Position numbers and translations under genes: made by a program. 64,000 bases of DNA from Dactylorhiza incarnata. Taxonomy: Eukaryota; Streptophyta; Magnoliopsida; Asparagales; Orchidaceae. This document shows positions 10,626-21,885 of the stretch, one piece after another. Under the pieces are notes generated by a model. The model saw nothing but the letters and a program-made list of their open reading frames with translations. It made no database searches and was not told the DNA's origin. The first letter of the stretch is position 1. Every line of letters starts with the position of its first letter. The stretch is taken from NCBI GenBank assembly GCA_033032865.1, contig JAWHQI010000165.1:3855001-3919000 (forward strand), written 5' to 3'.

Positions 10626-12542
10626 GGGGCTCGGCTGAAGGAATTTTCATCCAAATTTTTAGTGTTTGTAAGTGTTTTTGAGTTCTTTTAAGTGAATGTG
10701 AGCTTTTATTTATGCAATTAAGTTTAAGTTCGATTGTAATTTCGCCTTCCTAGTCTACTTGTAATGCTTGTTTTAGAAATAAAATATCATTTTTCTCATT
10801 TGGATCATCTTCTTTTTCAATTTATGTTAGTGTGTGTGTATGAGAATAGTTTATTGCTTTCATAACTTATGTTTATTACTTTCATAACTTAGGTTTACTG
10901 CTTTCATAATTTAGGTTAAAAGCTTTCATAAAAATAGTTTATTGCTTTTCTTTCAACGCTTTATTTATCGTTTTCATTTAAACGCTTTCGTTCGTTTTTC
11001 CTTTTTCCTTTTTTTAACATAGCTTAATTTTCAGTCTTTATATAATTTTTATATACCACCCCCATCTCAAGTAAAAGGCTAAGAATTTTTTAGCGCTTGT
11101 TTAAGACAGTTGGGACGGATATTATTTCTGCACTTTTATAAGTATTTCATTTCTATACCACCCCCGTTCTGGATAAGAGGCTAAGAACTTTTTAGCGCTT
11201 GTTTAAGACGGATACTATTTCAGCTTTTGTATAAGTCTTTTATTTCTTTCTTTCACGCTTATATCCTCTTAAATTATTAACATTCTTTTGTTATAACTTA
11301 TGCCATATCTCCATTCCAATGAGTGGCTAATTTCCTTTAGCAGACGATGTCGAAGAGCATTGGGACAAATAAATAGTTTTCTAAAAAATAAAACATCTCT
11401 TTCTAAAAATAATTAAACGAGCTTAAGGTTTACCCAAGAATAACGTTGAGTGGAGCCACATAATCGATGTGTGCTTTTCATTTTCATTTTCATACACTAG
11501 TTAGCCGAGAGGCTCGTGCGTACGGACTGATCGCTCACGGGTAAAGAGAAGTGCGCTCTACCCTCGAGAGAGGATGAGGTATGTCTCCCGAATTGGAAGT
11601 AAAAACCCAATAGCGGGGTTCACAACATAAAGCGAGTATTAAGGAGATTCGATTAAAGAACAATAGTTCGGTCGAATATTCATAATCTCAGGTGTGCGTA
11701 TCCTCGAGAGAGGAGCATTCAATTATGGAACCTCCACGGCCAAGCCATTTTAATGTTTTGAAATGTCATCACTTTTATTTCTAAAGAAGACTAATTTTGT
11801 CTCAAGGTAATTCGACATCGGGAGCTATTTATTATCACCATTTAGAACTCTAGTTATATGCTTATTATCGTTTGCTTTTAAAAACCCACACTAAAAACTT
11901 ATTCCGATAAAATAATAGTTCGATCCTCAAAGTAGCTATAATCAACACGATCCGTGGAAATATACGACCCCGATATTTTCTAAAACAAAATATCCTGTAT
12001 TACTCACGATAAGGTATACATGCCTTTATCAAATGATTAGTTCGGATTAAAATTTAAACAAAAGCTTTTCAAACCAATTTAGTGCAAAACTCTCCTTTTC
12101 TATTTTAAAAATCAATTGAATTCGGCATTGCAGTCGGAGCGTAATCGTCAATACTTCGAAAGAAGAAAAAGACCGTTACTTCTATCTTTCGATAGGATAA
12201 CGGTTAGTTTCTTAAAGTAGGATTATTTGCAAAACTCTTCGAAAACACCCGCCTAATTCTAATCTCGTCATATAAAGGTTGCGCAAACCATTAAAAAGAA
12301 AAATCCGAGCTAAATCATCACTTGTTATTTGGTTAATTAAGAAGTCTTTTGGCTAAGACATTTCTTTCCACTTAAATCATTTGCATAATTTAGGACTTAA
12401 GTCTTATTACTCCAAATTTTTATTTCTTAAGTCTCTTATGATTAAAATAAAACGATAGCTAAAAATTAGAACTTATGTTAATCCCGTATAAATCTCTCTT
12501 ACTTTTGCTCTGAAATAGTAAAAGCTTAAGTATGGCAGTATT

Positions 12543-14856
12543 TGATGAGTAATAAAATATATGTATTTTTAGTATAGTTATTAGTATAGTTTTAATTAAT
12601 ATTGTGAATTTTCTATGTAAATTAATGAATAAATTGCTTCTTTTCATTATTTCCTTAATAACTTGGTTTTATTTTTGTTTTTGCAGATTTTGGCAATTTT
12701 TTGTCAAGTCACGCCCCTGAGTCACGCCCGTGACCACAAGTCACGCCTGTGACCACAAGTCACGCCCGTGACCAAGGCGTGTAATTTTAAAATGCCAACT
12801 TTCCAGCTCTCGGCCAAACCCAGGCCAAATTTTGACGGATCGAGCAAGTCACGCCCGTGCTCAGCAAGTCACGCCCGTGACACGCCAGCGCATCACGCCC
12901 TAAAGCCACGACCCATGCTGCTGACATCTGCCGCCCATAGTCACGCCCGTGACATTCCATGTCATGCCCGTGACAATCTAAGCCACGCCCGTGTGCAGCC
13001 TTATTTTGATGGCAGATCCTTCGAGAAGGCGGCCATTACAGCTAAGCAAATGTCACGCCCTAAGGTCACGCCCGTGACCACAAGTCACGCCCGTGACCCA
13101 GGGGCGTGTAAAAATAAATTTTTGCCTATAAACAGAGGGGCTCGACTGAAGGAATTTTCATCCAGAATTTCATGTGTTAGCTAGTCTCTGGACTAGCTTA
13201 GGACTTGCATTTAAGTTATTTTCTGCATTTTTAGGTAGCCACATTTGCTTTCATAGTCTAGTTGTAATGTTCATTTTAGCAATAAAATAGTTCGTTTCTT
13301 ATTTCAAAATATTCTTATATACTATTATAATGTTTACAAGTAGCTTGTGAGTGATGTTTTCCAAACCCTATTTTGGGTTCTGAGTGTGTAACACTCTTTT
13401 TAGTTTTAATTTTTAGTCTTTCTTTAACGGTTATATACCACCCCCATCTCGAATGAGAGGCTAAGTACTTTTTAGCGCCTGTTTAAGACGGTTGGGACGG
13501 ATATTATTTCTGCACTTTTATAAGTATTTCATTTTTATACCACCCCCGTCCTGGATGAGAGGCTAAGTTCTTGTTAGCGCTTGTTTAAGACGGTTGGGAT
13601 GGATATTATTTCAGCTTTTATATAAATCTTTTATTTCTTTCTTTCACGCTTATATCCGCTTATAATATTAACATGTATTTTCTAATTATTAATGTCGTCT
13701 CCATTCCGATGAGTGGCTAATTTCCTTTAGCACATGATGTCGAAGATCATTGGGACAAATAAATAGTTTTCTAAAACAATAAAACATCTCTTTCTAAAAT
13801 AATTAATGAGCTTAAGGTTTACACGGGAATAACGTTGAGTGGAGCCATTCCGATGAGTGGCTAATTTCCTTTAGCATACGATGTCGAAGAGCATTGGGAC
13901 AAATAAATAGTTTTCTAAAAAAATAAAACATCTCTTTCTAAAATAATTTACGAGCTTAGGGTTTACCCAGGAATAACGTTGAGTGGAGCCACATAATCGA
14001 TGTGTGGTTTTCATTTCCATTTCCATAGACTAGTTAGCCGAGATGCTCGTGCGTACGGACTGATCGCTCACGGGTAAAGATAAGTGCGCTCTACCCTTAA
14101 GAGAGGATGAGGTAAGTCTCCCTAATTGGAAGTAAAAAAACCCAATAGCTGGGTTCACAACATAAAGCGAGTATTAAGGACATTCAATTAAAGAACGAGA
14201 GTTCGGTCGAATATTCATAATCTCAGGTGGGCGTACCCTTGAGAGAGGAGCGTTCATAATATGGAACCTCCACGGCCAAGCCATTTTAATGTTTTGAAAA
14301 GTCATCTCATTAATTTCTAAAAAAGACTATTTTCGTCTCAAGGTAATTCGACATCAGGCGGGCGCTATTTATTATCATCGTTTAGAACTATAGTTATACG
14401 CTTATTATCGTCGCTTTTAAAAACCCACACTAAAAACTTGTTCCGATAAAATAATAGTTCGTTCCTCAAAGTAGCTATAATCAACACGATCCGCGGAAGT
14501 ATACGACCCCGATATTTTCTAAAACAAAATATCATGTATTACTCATGATAAGGTATACTTGCCTTTATCAAATGATTAGTTTGTATTAAAATTTAAACAA
14601 AAGCTTTTCAAACCAATTTAGTGCAAAACTCTCCTTTTCAATTTTAAAAAATCAATAGAGTTCGGCGTTGTAGTCGGGGTATAAACGTCAATACTTTGAA
14701 AGAAGAAAAAGACCGTTAATTCTATCTTTCGATAGGATAACGGTTAGTTTCTCAAAGTAGGAGTACTTGCGGAACTCTTCAAAAACACCTGCCTAATTCT
14801 AATCTCGTCATATAAGGGTTGCCCAAACCATAAAAAGAAGACAATCCGAATGCAAA
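12543..14856 (+). repeat. LTR B, second Athila-type LTR, 3'-truncated
   Basis: Head-to-tail with LTR A and alignable along its length: same TGATGAGT start, same GTCACGCCCGTGAC array (12700-13100), TATA at 13126-13134, and the 102-bp duplicated TATACCACCCCC block (13434, 13536). The match stops near 14856, where Tat LTR sequence begins; LTR A continues about 210 bp further. LTR B could be a solo LTR, or the 5' LTR of an element lost to the truncation. Confidence 0.75.
13701..13990 (+). repeat. 144-bp tandem duplication inside LTR B
   Basis: CCATTCCGATGAGTGGCTAA starts at 13701 and again at 13845, with closely matching following sequence (ACATGATGTCGAAG / ATACGATGTCGAAG). LTR A has only one copy (about 11313). 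The duplication therefore arose in LTR B or its parent after the two LTRs separated. Confidence 0.8.
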
Positions 14857-15429
14857 TCATCAGGTCCCAAGGTCCTCAAGGGTCGAGTGGCAAGATGTGG
14901 GTCTGAGAGTCTTCGAGCGAGTGTAGCCCCACTCGTGCGACACCAGCATGGTAACAAGGTGGAAGTATCAGTAGCAGGGCGAGTGAGGGGGAACTCCACT
15001 CGCCGAGAAAGCTGGGTACCTGGCGAGTGGTGCCCTCACAGACCACTCGCCCGGTGGAATCCGGTGGGCGAGAAGCCTGGCGAGTGGTGCCTTCACGAAC
15101 CACTCGCCTCGAAGGATTTAAGGGGGAAATTACCTAGATACCCTTCGTGGGCTGTCAATAGCCCTTCAGAACAGCGAAGTTAGGTTATTAGCAGACCAAT
15201 TTGTGGTGCGATTAGTAAAACCAAAAGGCAGATTCATGCTATTTGCAGTCCGAACTAGAGAATCTATAAATAGACCCTTAAGGGCACTTTGGAGGAGATC
15301 TGATCTTTTTGAGCGCTCTCCTCCAGGATAGTTCTTGGTTGGCTGCTAGTGCCATCCAAGGTTCCCGACTGAGCATTATTTTTGGAGGGGAAGCTCTCTA
15401 AGATCTTTCGGGTTTGTGGCGGGACCTCC
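14857..15429 (+). repeat. Tat LTR fragment with TATA box (5' piece)
   Basis: Carries two perfect inverted repeats with arms GGCGAGTGGT / ACCACTCGCC (15022-15051 and 15079-15108) upstream of TATAAATAG (15264-15272). After the TATA box it aligns with the LTR of the minus-strand Tat segment (AGGGCAC.TTTGGAGAGGA, GGCGGGACCTCC). It stops at the M1 insertion and resumes at 37148. Confidence 0.75.
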
Positions 15430-17164
15430 TGATGTGCAAATCTCGCACACCGCTATAGGCGGTAGCTAAACTGTGGCACGAAACCGCAGTGTACCGATCG
15501 TTCAAGTAATATAAAATGTGGGAGTGAATCCCCAAGTATCGAATCTCGAAGGAACACAGTAAGGTGGAGATTACTTTTGAGGAAGGACTTGAGATCGAAG
15601 TACTTTAGGTCGAATGGATTACGGAAGGCTTGGATTGGATGGTGGAAAATAAAAGAAACGAACTAAACTACTCCTATGCAATGCCGCTATGCAATGCTTC
15701 GCCAGGCGGGATGGAAAACTATGTAGGCTATGAACGCACTACTTCACAAGGGCGGATGGATGAGTAGGCAAGCGGAATCGAACTGTGCAGGCCTTGAGCG
15801 CGCTGCTTCGTTAGGCGAATGGATTACACGGGCCACTATGCCATGCTTCACTAGGCGGATGGAGGAGTAAGCTTGCAGATGGAGTGGGTCACACCGGTGG
15901 AATGAGGGTCGCAAGCACCTTGTCACAAAGCTCACACCTAGCAATTGCTAGTGTAGCAAACCCAAATCGCTCACACCATAATCACCACAAGAGCTCACCT
16001 CATTCACTCATACATAAATAATATCATTGCTTAACAATGAAATAAAGGTCAAATCAAGTGTAGAGTACAAACATCATCATAAAATAGAAGATCACACTGC
16101 AAGCAACAATAACCTAAGAAGAGAAAAATGCAAGAGATACGACCGAATACGGAGGCTTGCTGTAGATTCTCGGTAGGAATCATCGGGTTGTCAATCCGCA
16201 TCCTAGCTAAGTCCCAGCTATTGTCTGGGGTAGAGGAGGGCTGTCACTTCCTCCCAATGGACCTGTCTTCTCCGGTAAACTACAATCCGGCCACGTCCGA
16301 TGCGAAGAACTCTTTGCTTGGCGATGAAGATGAGGGTGAAATCCTCTCCTTGAATTACTTGGATGATGGAGGCGGCCGAGAGGATGCTCCAGCTTTAGAT
16401 TTGCAAGGAAATGGTGGCCGGAGCTCCTCTTTAAGGTGGTCGGAGATGGAGCGGCGAAAAAGGGCGAAACTGGAGCTCTTGGGCGCGGGAAAGAAGATCC
16501 ATCAAGATTATGGTGGAAATATGTGCTTTTATAGAAAACAATCAGAAATTTGGTCACACACGGTCGAACGCATGACCGTGCGTGAACCGTGTGATATTAA
16601 ACAAGCATAAATTCCAGGAAGACGAAGCAGGCGTGCCCGTGCATTTTACTCACGCACGGTCGAAGCCGAATGTGCGTAAAAACGCACGGGCAAATTCAGA
16701 AACCTCGAAATCCGGCAAACAATAGGAGGTCGTGCATTTTGTTCGCGCACGGTTGAGGCCAACCGTGCGTGAAGAAAACGCACGAGCGGGGCAGATCACC
16801 ATATTGACCAACCGATCATTTCGCCCGACCGCAGCTGACCATGCGTCAAGTAAAACGCACGACCGTGCGATTCATACAGGATGAATTCTGGCACTATGGA
16901 TGATCTGCCCACTTGCATAACAAAACACAACGCTGGGAACACACCTCCAGCACAATCATAAATGCATAAAAAGAAAGGGGAGCACATTGTGCTTGCCCCC
17001 AACGACAAAGCATGCAATTGCACACAAAAACAGGCTTAAATGTGCACTTCATGTGAGAATTGTGACCAAGTGAAACATAAGCAATTAAGGACTAAAAGTG
17101 AAGTGCATGTGTGTGAAAACAAGCCCAGATGAGTCCAAAAACCCTATATAATTTGGACTCATCA
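15430..17164 (-). repeat. 3' LTR of M1
   Basis: Starts TGATGTGCAAATCTCGCAC on the plus strand and ends GGACTCATCA, so the element-sense LTR begins TGATGAGTCC. The minus-strand TATA (TATAAAAGC) lies near 16523-16533. Further upstream in the minus sense (16555-16870) are repeated ACGGTC/GACCGT and CGCACG words, including the inverted repeat CACGGTC / GACCGTG at 16559-16580. Confidence 0.9.
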
Positions 17165-17179
17165 CACCCCCAGACTTAC
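17165..17179 (-). other. Polypurine tract of M1, also the P1 insertion site
   Basis: The minus strand reads GTAAGTCTGGGGGTG directly beside M1's 3' LTR. The outer five bases, CTTAC on the plus strand (17175-17179), are the P1 target duplication. Confidence 0.85.
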
Positions 17180-18728
17180 TGATGAGTCCTGATTATATAC
17201 ACCTTCATGGACTCATCCGGGCCATTATTTAGTCAATATCACGCACTTTAGCCTTATTATAGTTTATAATTGATAACCCATGCTAGGTGCACATTTTGGC
17301 CCACTTTGGTGTGTTTTCGTGTTTATTTCCTTTCATAGTACTCATATGTTGTTAAGTGCCACTTTCGGTGGCTAGATCTGTGTTTGTGCTGGAATAGGAG
17401 GCGTGCAAGTGTTTCCGGTGCAATTCTGCACAGGAACACTGCGCACGATCACTTGTTCTAGTGCGCACGACCACTGGTCGTGCGCCACTGATCGTGCGCA
17501 CTTAGCCCCTTTTTACGAGTTCTGTCTGGTGCAGTGCGCACGCCCATCAACTCCAGTGCGCACGACCACCGGTCGTGCGCCACTGTCCGTGCGCACTTAA
17601 TAGTAATTTTATGAGTTCTGTCTCACCTATTGCGCACGACCACCGACGCTAGTGCGCACGATCAACGGTCGTGCGCCACTGGTCGTGCGAGCATTTTATT
17701 TTATAATTTCATCTCTTGCAGGTTCTGTCCAGGCAGTGCGCACGATCGCAGGATTCCAGTGCGCACGACCACTGGTCGTGCGCCAATGATCGTGCGCAGT
17801 GTTTAATCCAGCGCCTATTTATTGACCTGTTCGCGAATTAGGTCGGGATCACGCAACTCTGCTCCGTTCAGTCCGCCGTTTTCGCCGTTTTCAGGGGATT
17901 TTCACCCCCTAGGCCTCCTCCATCATCCAAAGGCTTAAAGGAAGGGTTCCTACACTCACTTTGACCGCTAAGGAAGAGGTTCTCCGCAATAGACGTGGCC
18001 GGATTGTAAATCGCTGGAGAAGACGGGTCCATTGGGAGGTGTGACAGCCCTCTTCTACCCCGGACGCAGTTGGGACCGAGCTAGGACGCGGATTGACAAC
18101 CCGGTGCTTCCTACCGTAAATCTACAACGAGACTCCAGATTCGGTCGTATCTCTTGCCTTTTTCCTCTATTTTTGTGGTTATGTGTGATGTATTCTCTTT
18201 ATCTTGATGATGAACACTATGAATCATGCCTAATGTTGCTTATTTCATGTTTATGAAATTATTTTGTTCATTTGTGTCATTGAGGTGCGCTTTATTTCAT
18301 TTTCCATCCCACCGCCACGATCGGTGCCGCACTAGCAATTGCTAGTGGCGTGCTTGACGAAGAGGTGCTCGCGACCCTCACTCCGCTTGCCTTCTCGTCC
18401 ATCCGCTCTTTTGACGCAGCGCGCTCAAGGCCTGCCTAGTCTCCATCTCACCAAGCGAAGCATTGCATAGCAGCACTGCATAGGAGTAGTGGTAATATTT
18501 ATTTTAAGTATTCACAAACCCCCAAAGCCCTTTCATTCGCATTCCGCCTTTCGCAGGACTTCAATCTCAAGTCTTTCCTCGATAATAAACTCCACCTTAC
18601 TGTGTTCCTTGAGAGATTCGATACTCGGGGATTACTCCTCGTTTTATATTACTTGAACGATCGGTACACTGCCGTTTCGTGCCGCAGTCGAGCTACCGCC
18701 TATAGCGGTGTGTGAGATTTGCGCATCA
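17180..18728 (+). repeat. 5' LTR of P1
   Basis: TGATGAGTCC...GCGCATCA. Between 17400 and 17805 it has an array of CGCACGA/TCGTGCG words, including a 23-base palindrome at 17463-17485 (arms GCGCACGACCA / TGGTCGTGCGC). A weak TATA-like CTATTTATT is at 17815-17823. Short ORFs in it are repeated exactly in the other LTR and are not genes. Confidence 0.95.
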
Positions 18729-18734
18729 AGTTTT

Positions 18735-18752
18735 TGGCGCCGTTGCCGGGGA
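18735..18752 (+). other. Primer binding site, tRNA-Asp type (P1)
   Basis: TGGCGCCGTTGCCGGGGA, six bases after the 5' LTR; it complements the 3' end of plant tRNA-Asp and is the usual Athila-lineage primer site. M1 and P2 carry the same 18 bases at the same spacing. Confidence 0.9.
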
Positions 18753-18939
18753 ACACAGTCGTGTGAGTTTTCTGGAGAGGGAGAATCTGAGAGAGAAGCC
18801 CTTTTCATTTGTAAATTGCATCTTTTATTTTTATTTCTGTCTTTTTATTCCTTTTTCTTGATTTTATCAGGTTGCTTTAGTAATTTTTGTTAGGAGAAGT
18901 ATTTTGCACATTTTGTTTGAAGCGTTTTATCTTCACATT

Positions 18940-20136
18940 ATGTGGGCACAATTCAATTTCCGTTGCCGTTGGTGTGGAGCTACCTCCCACTCTAGTGATG
19001 AATGCCCTACGGAGAATAGTAGGCATAATTCTTCTCGCCCAGCATATGGAGCACCGACTTCGTCTGGTACCTCTTATGGTGCGCGTAAGTCTTATGGCTA
19101 CTCTGCTGAGCCTTTACCGTCGTACTTCTTTTCGGCTCCAGCCCCCGCTGTGCCAAAGAAGCCCGCTAGGCAGTGCCAGTTTTGTCGGAGCACAGATCAT
19201 GCCCTGAAGGATTGTGCTGCTTTTCGTCGCCAATTGGATGAGGATGACGAGCCGGATATCCGGATCGTCCCAACTCCTAACTCTTGCGGCACACCTTCAA
19301 CATCCGGTTTTGTGTCTTTGCCACCTTCACATCTTGAAGGGTATGGCGTTGACACAGTCACCAGATGTGTGGCTGATTTGGGCACCGACATGGCTGAATC
19401 TATTCTCCCAGTGCATCCACCACTTCTTGTGGAACCGATTCTTCCCGCTGTTGTGCATTCTACGCTCGTCTCCGACGACATTGTCGATGAGGTGTCACAA
19501 GAGGAGGCGGTTGATCTTAGTGTTGTGCCTATTCCTATGGAGGAGGAAAACCTTCTAGGTGAAGAGGAGTTTTCCTCAACACCGGTGGAGGAAGTCCAAA
19601 TCCTAAGCCTGGCCACCGTTGATCCCGCCGACTCTTGTAGCATTGATGACAATGCTAACATTATTTTACTTCCCCAACCTGATGGGAGTGAGACCGGGAC
19701 CACTCCCTCGATTTCTGATTATTTATGTTCTTCGCCTTGTTTATTTCTTGATCCCCCTTCTTCATCCGAGCCTGTGCAGGTTGAGTCTTCGCAGGTATCC
19801 CAGGAGGACTTGGAGCTTTTTGCTCAAGTCAATGATGAGAGCATCCTCTCATGTGAGGAGGTTTATTCCCCCTCCGTAGAGGAAGCTCCACTCATTGCCT
19901 TCTCCCCCTGCTGCCTCCCTGTTGACGACACCTTGCTAGGCAAGGATGTGTTTTGTGAGATGAGTGAGGACCAGGCCTCCTCCTTTTCTTACATTCTCTA
20001 CCCTCTACCTGTGAGGAGCAGGTATCTATATTTAGGTAGAGGGGTGGTTGTTCTATCACCGTATCGGTACCCGCTACCGACACGGATATTAGGCCAGTTA
20101 CCTGTCCACTTCTCCTTCCATAGGCCCATTAGTTAG
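18940..20136 (+). CDS. P1 protein: two N-terminal CCHC zinc knuckles and a long acidic tail
   Basis: 398 residues from the ATG at 18940, chosen because the M1 homologue begins at the matching methionine (MWAQFNF / MYSAFNI). Two knuckles of form C-x2-C-x4-H-x4-C are seen: C9-C12-H17-C22 and C79-C82-H87-C92, joined by a Ser/Tyr/Gly/Pro-rich linker. The rest is strongly acidic. GSETGTTPSISDYLC (from residue 249) is the core shared with M1, P2 and M2. A C-terminal block, LLGKDVFCEM then SSFSYILYPLP and YLGRGV (about 332-368), is shared with M1. CCHC knuckles in Gag bind element RNA, so an RNA-binding or packaging role is inferred. There is no capsid, protease or polymerase motif. I do not recognise the full-length protein. 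It is the only long ORF in the element and is intact. Confidence 0.85.
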   Translation: MWAQFNFRCRWCGATSHSSDECPTENSRHNSSRPAYGAPTSSGTSYGARKSYGYSAEPLPSYFFSAPAPAVPKKPARQCQFCRSTDHALKDCAAFRRQLDEDDEPDIRIVPTPNSCGTPSTSGFVSLPPSHLEGYGVDTVTRCVADLGTDMAESILPVHPPLLVEPILPAVVHSTLVSDDIVDEVSQEEAVDLSVVPIPMEEENLLGEEEFSSTPVEEVQILSLATVDPADSCSIDDNANIILLPQPDGSETGTTPSISDYLCSSPCLFLDPPSSSEPVQVESSQVSQEDLELFAQVNDESILSCEEVYSPSVEEAPLIAFSPCCLPVDDTLLGKDVFCEMSEDQASSFSYILYPLPVRSRYLYLGRGVVVLSPYRYPLPTRILGQLPVHFSFHRPIS

Positions 20137-21870
20137 AACCTTCATGTTTTTAAATAAGTCGTGCTGGGATGACAATAACCCCAGTAGTTATCTTACTTTT
20201 CATGCATTTTATTTTAATCCATCCTGTTTAGTTAGCTGTAGTTTATTGTAGTTTATCTTTTTCTGTTTCTTTTGTTTTTGCGGAGCTGACCCCTGCAGGT
20301 ATCTTCTTCTGGATGGCGGATGCTGCATCTTAGTCTAGGTTTAAACGCCAATCTTCTGGCATGCTCACTTGCTGAGCATTGGGTACTCTCTTCCCTTAGC
20401 CCTATTTTGATTTTCTTGTCATATGTTATGCAGATTGTTTAGCTTAAGTCTGGGGGAGAGTAGTTTTGTTTACCCGCTCACGTGCACTATTGCACTGCAT
20501 ACTAGAAGATTTCATTTAAAATATTTTGTTTATTTTTATTGCACACCACAGCACCCACTTTAGCGCGCGCTTAGCCGTTGGCACGTCGTGAGTTGAATTT
20601 GTCTTTTTGTGTGATTTGGAAAATCATTGTGCTGGCTTAGGATTATGAGGCAGAGTAAAATGTTGACTCCTGTAGTGCTCCTAGTCGAGTGCTCATGTCT
20701 CGTTTAGAAATTCGTGTAGATTCAATTTCTTTTTATGCTTTTAGCTTATATTTTTCTATTAGCGTAAATATTGTTTACTTTACTCAAAATTTGGTGAATC
20801 CGGTGTGAATCAAACGGTAGCATAGGAATGTGTGTAGACGTTCGTTAGTCTCGTATTGCCCGAGTCGGGAGGATGGATTATCTTTCTCGGTGGCTAGAAC
20901 TTGCCCCAAGCGATTCTTGAAGCATGGGTATATGGTTAGTCAATTGCGTGAATGTGATATAGGCCATCATTTTGGCCCGATTGAGCCTTTGTGCCCACTC
21001 CTATCACTTTATCCTCATTAGCCCAGTTGTGCCTACCCTTTCTTTGATTCAGCCCCACTTTTTATTTCACCAAAGCCCAAAAGCCAATCCTAGTCGCACA
21101 CCCAAATCTGAGCTTTAGCTGTTTATTATTTTCATGTGTTGGGTTGTTGATGTGGTGATATGTTTGTGAAGATGTGGATGTGTCTTATTGTTTATTTGCT
21201 GAAAATGATAAGATAAGAAAAGAAAAAAAAATGAGAAAAAGAAAAGAAGTTAAAAAGAAATGAAAGAGAAAGAGTGTTTAATTGAAAATCTTTATGTAAA
21301 GATTTATGTTTGGGAGTAGGCGGTGCACACACCCATGTAGTCAAATCCAAGTCTGGGGGTGTGGTGTACCCGCGTATTTGTGTGGTGAATGAGGAGAATT
21401 TCTGCACTAGCTCATTTGGGTTTAGTATTTGAGCCATCGTCTTTATCATTGTATTCCTCACCTAAACCCAAGCCCCATTTAAAACCTAAAGTCCTATTGA
21501 TTCACGCATTTGAGTCAAACCAGTGCCGTGGAGAGAGTGCGAACGGGCAAGCTTATGGCCACCGACATTGATGGATTTCAATGGAGTTGTCTCGAGCCCC
21601 GATCTTTGGCAATGCTCGCCTTAGCGTTCAGTCTACTTTCTTTCTATGTACAACCTTATGATTCACCGTGATTCACTTTTTGAGTAAACTTAATATATAA
21701 ATACGCTCCTAGAAAATTTTAAACTAATATGTATAATTAGAAATTTTATCTACTGTATTTCTACGCACATGAGCATGCGACTTCGCATGGTACTCCGCTT
21801 GATAATTTCTATTCCAACTTATGTTTTTCTTGTCCGCGTAAGAGATGGTTTGCTCGGGACGCGCAAACAG
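20137..21870 (+). other. Conserved non-coding 3' internal region of P1
   Basis: No gene. Blocks recur in M1, P2 and M2: a stem CTGGG-ATGACAATAA-CCCCAG (about 20167-20189); a perfect hairpin ATGCTCA-CTTGC-TGAGCAT (20361-20379) followed by GGGTACTCTC; an internal purine tract AAGTCTGGGGGAGAG (20446-20460), about 1.4 kb before the true PPT; the phrase TGTTGACTCC.GTAGTGCTC (about 20660); and a long block around 20855-20980 with CGAGTCGGGAGGA and TCTTTCTCGGTGGCTA. A further block with GGAGAGAGTGCGAA lies near 21530. Sequence conservation without an open frame suggests RNA-level function. Confidence 0.7.
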
Positions 21871-21885
21871 TTAAGTCTGGGGGTG
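21871..21885 (+). other. Polypurine tract of P1
   Basis: TTAAGTCTGGGGGTG, directly before the 3' LTR. Confidence 0.88.

Larger units (their letters stand above)
1..12537 (+). mobile_element. Athila-type Ty3/gypsy remnant: gag, protease, 3' LTR (5' part outside window, interrupted)
   Basis: The window opens inside a gag gene of the Athila kind, followed by an aspartic protease and then, with no RT, RNase H or integrase, an AT-rich 3' region and a long LTR (LTR A). The copia element at 3633-10192 interrupts LTR A. Because protease leads directly into the 3' non-coding region, this copy is either a large internal deletion or a member of a non-autonomous gag-pro family; one copy cannot separate these. 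Several stops and frameshifts show it is dead. The right end is set by the start of LTR B at 12543: LTR A ends in GGCA at 12537, and GTATT (12538-12542) may be a target duplication. Confidence 0.75.
3414..12537 (+). repeat. LTR A of the Athila-type element (split by copia insertion)
   Basis: The segments 3414-3632 and 10198-12537 together repeat the sequence that begins at 12543 (LTR B); both begin TGATGAGT and continue with AAAATATATGTATTTTTAGT. Removing the copia element and one copy of its 5-bp target duplication gives an LTR of about 2.56 kb. It contains a motif array (10225-10590), a TATA box (10616-10625) and an imperfect 102-bp tandem duplication starting TATACCACCCCC at 11052 and 11154. 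The end GGCA at 12537 is inferred from the 5 bp left before LTR B. Confidence 0.65.

Noticed and set aside
10225..13110. CRISPR-like array of GTCACGCCCGTGAC repeats
   Set aside because: Repeats are 14 bp, variable, irregularly spaced and placed just upstream of a TATA box in a plant LTR.
17403..18256. Identical small ORFs at 17403-17600 / 22109-22306 and 18032-18256 / 22738-22962
   Set aside because: LTR copies of P1, with translation dominated by the palindromic array; no protein features.
18735..18752. tRNA-Asp gene fragment
   Set aside because: Only the 18 bases complementary to the tRNA 3' end are present, directly after an LTR; it is a primer binding site.
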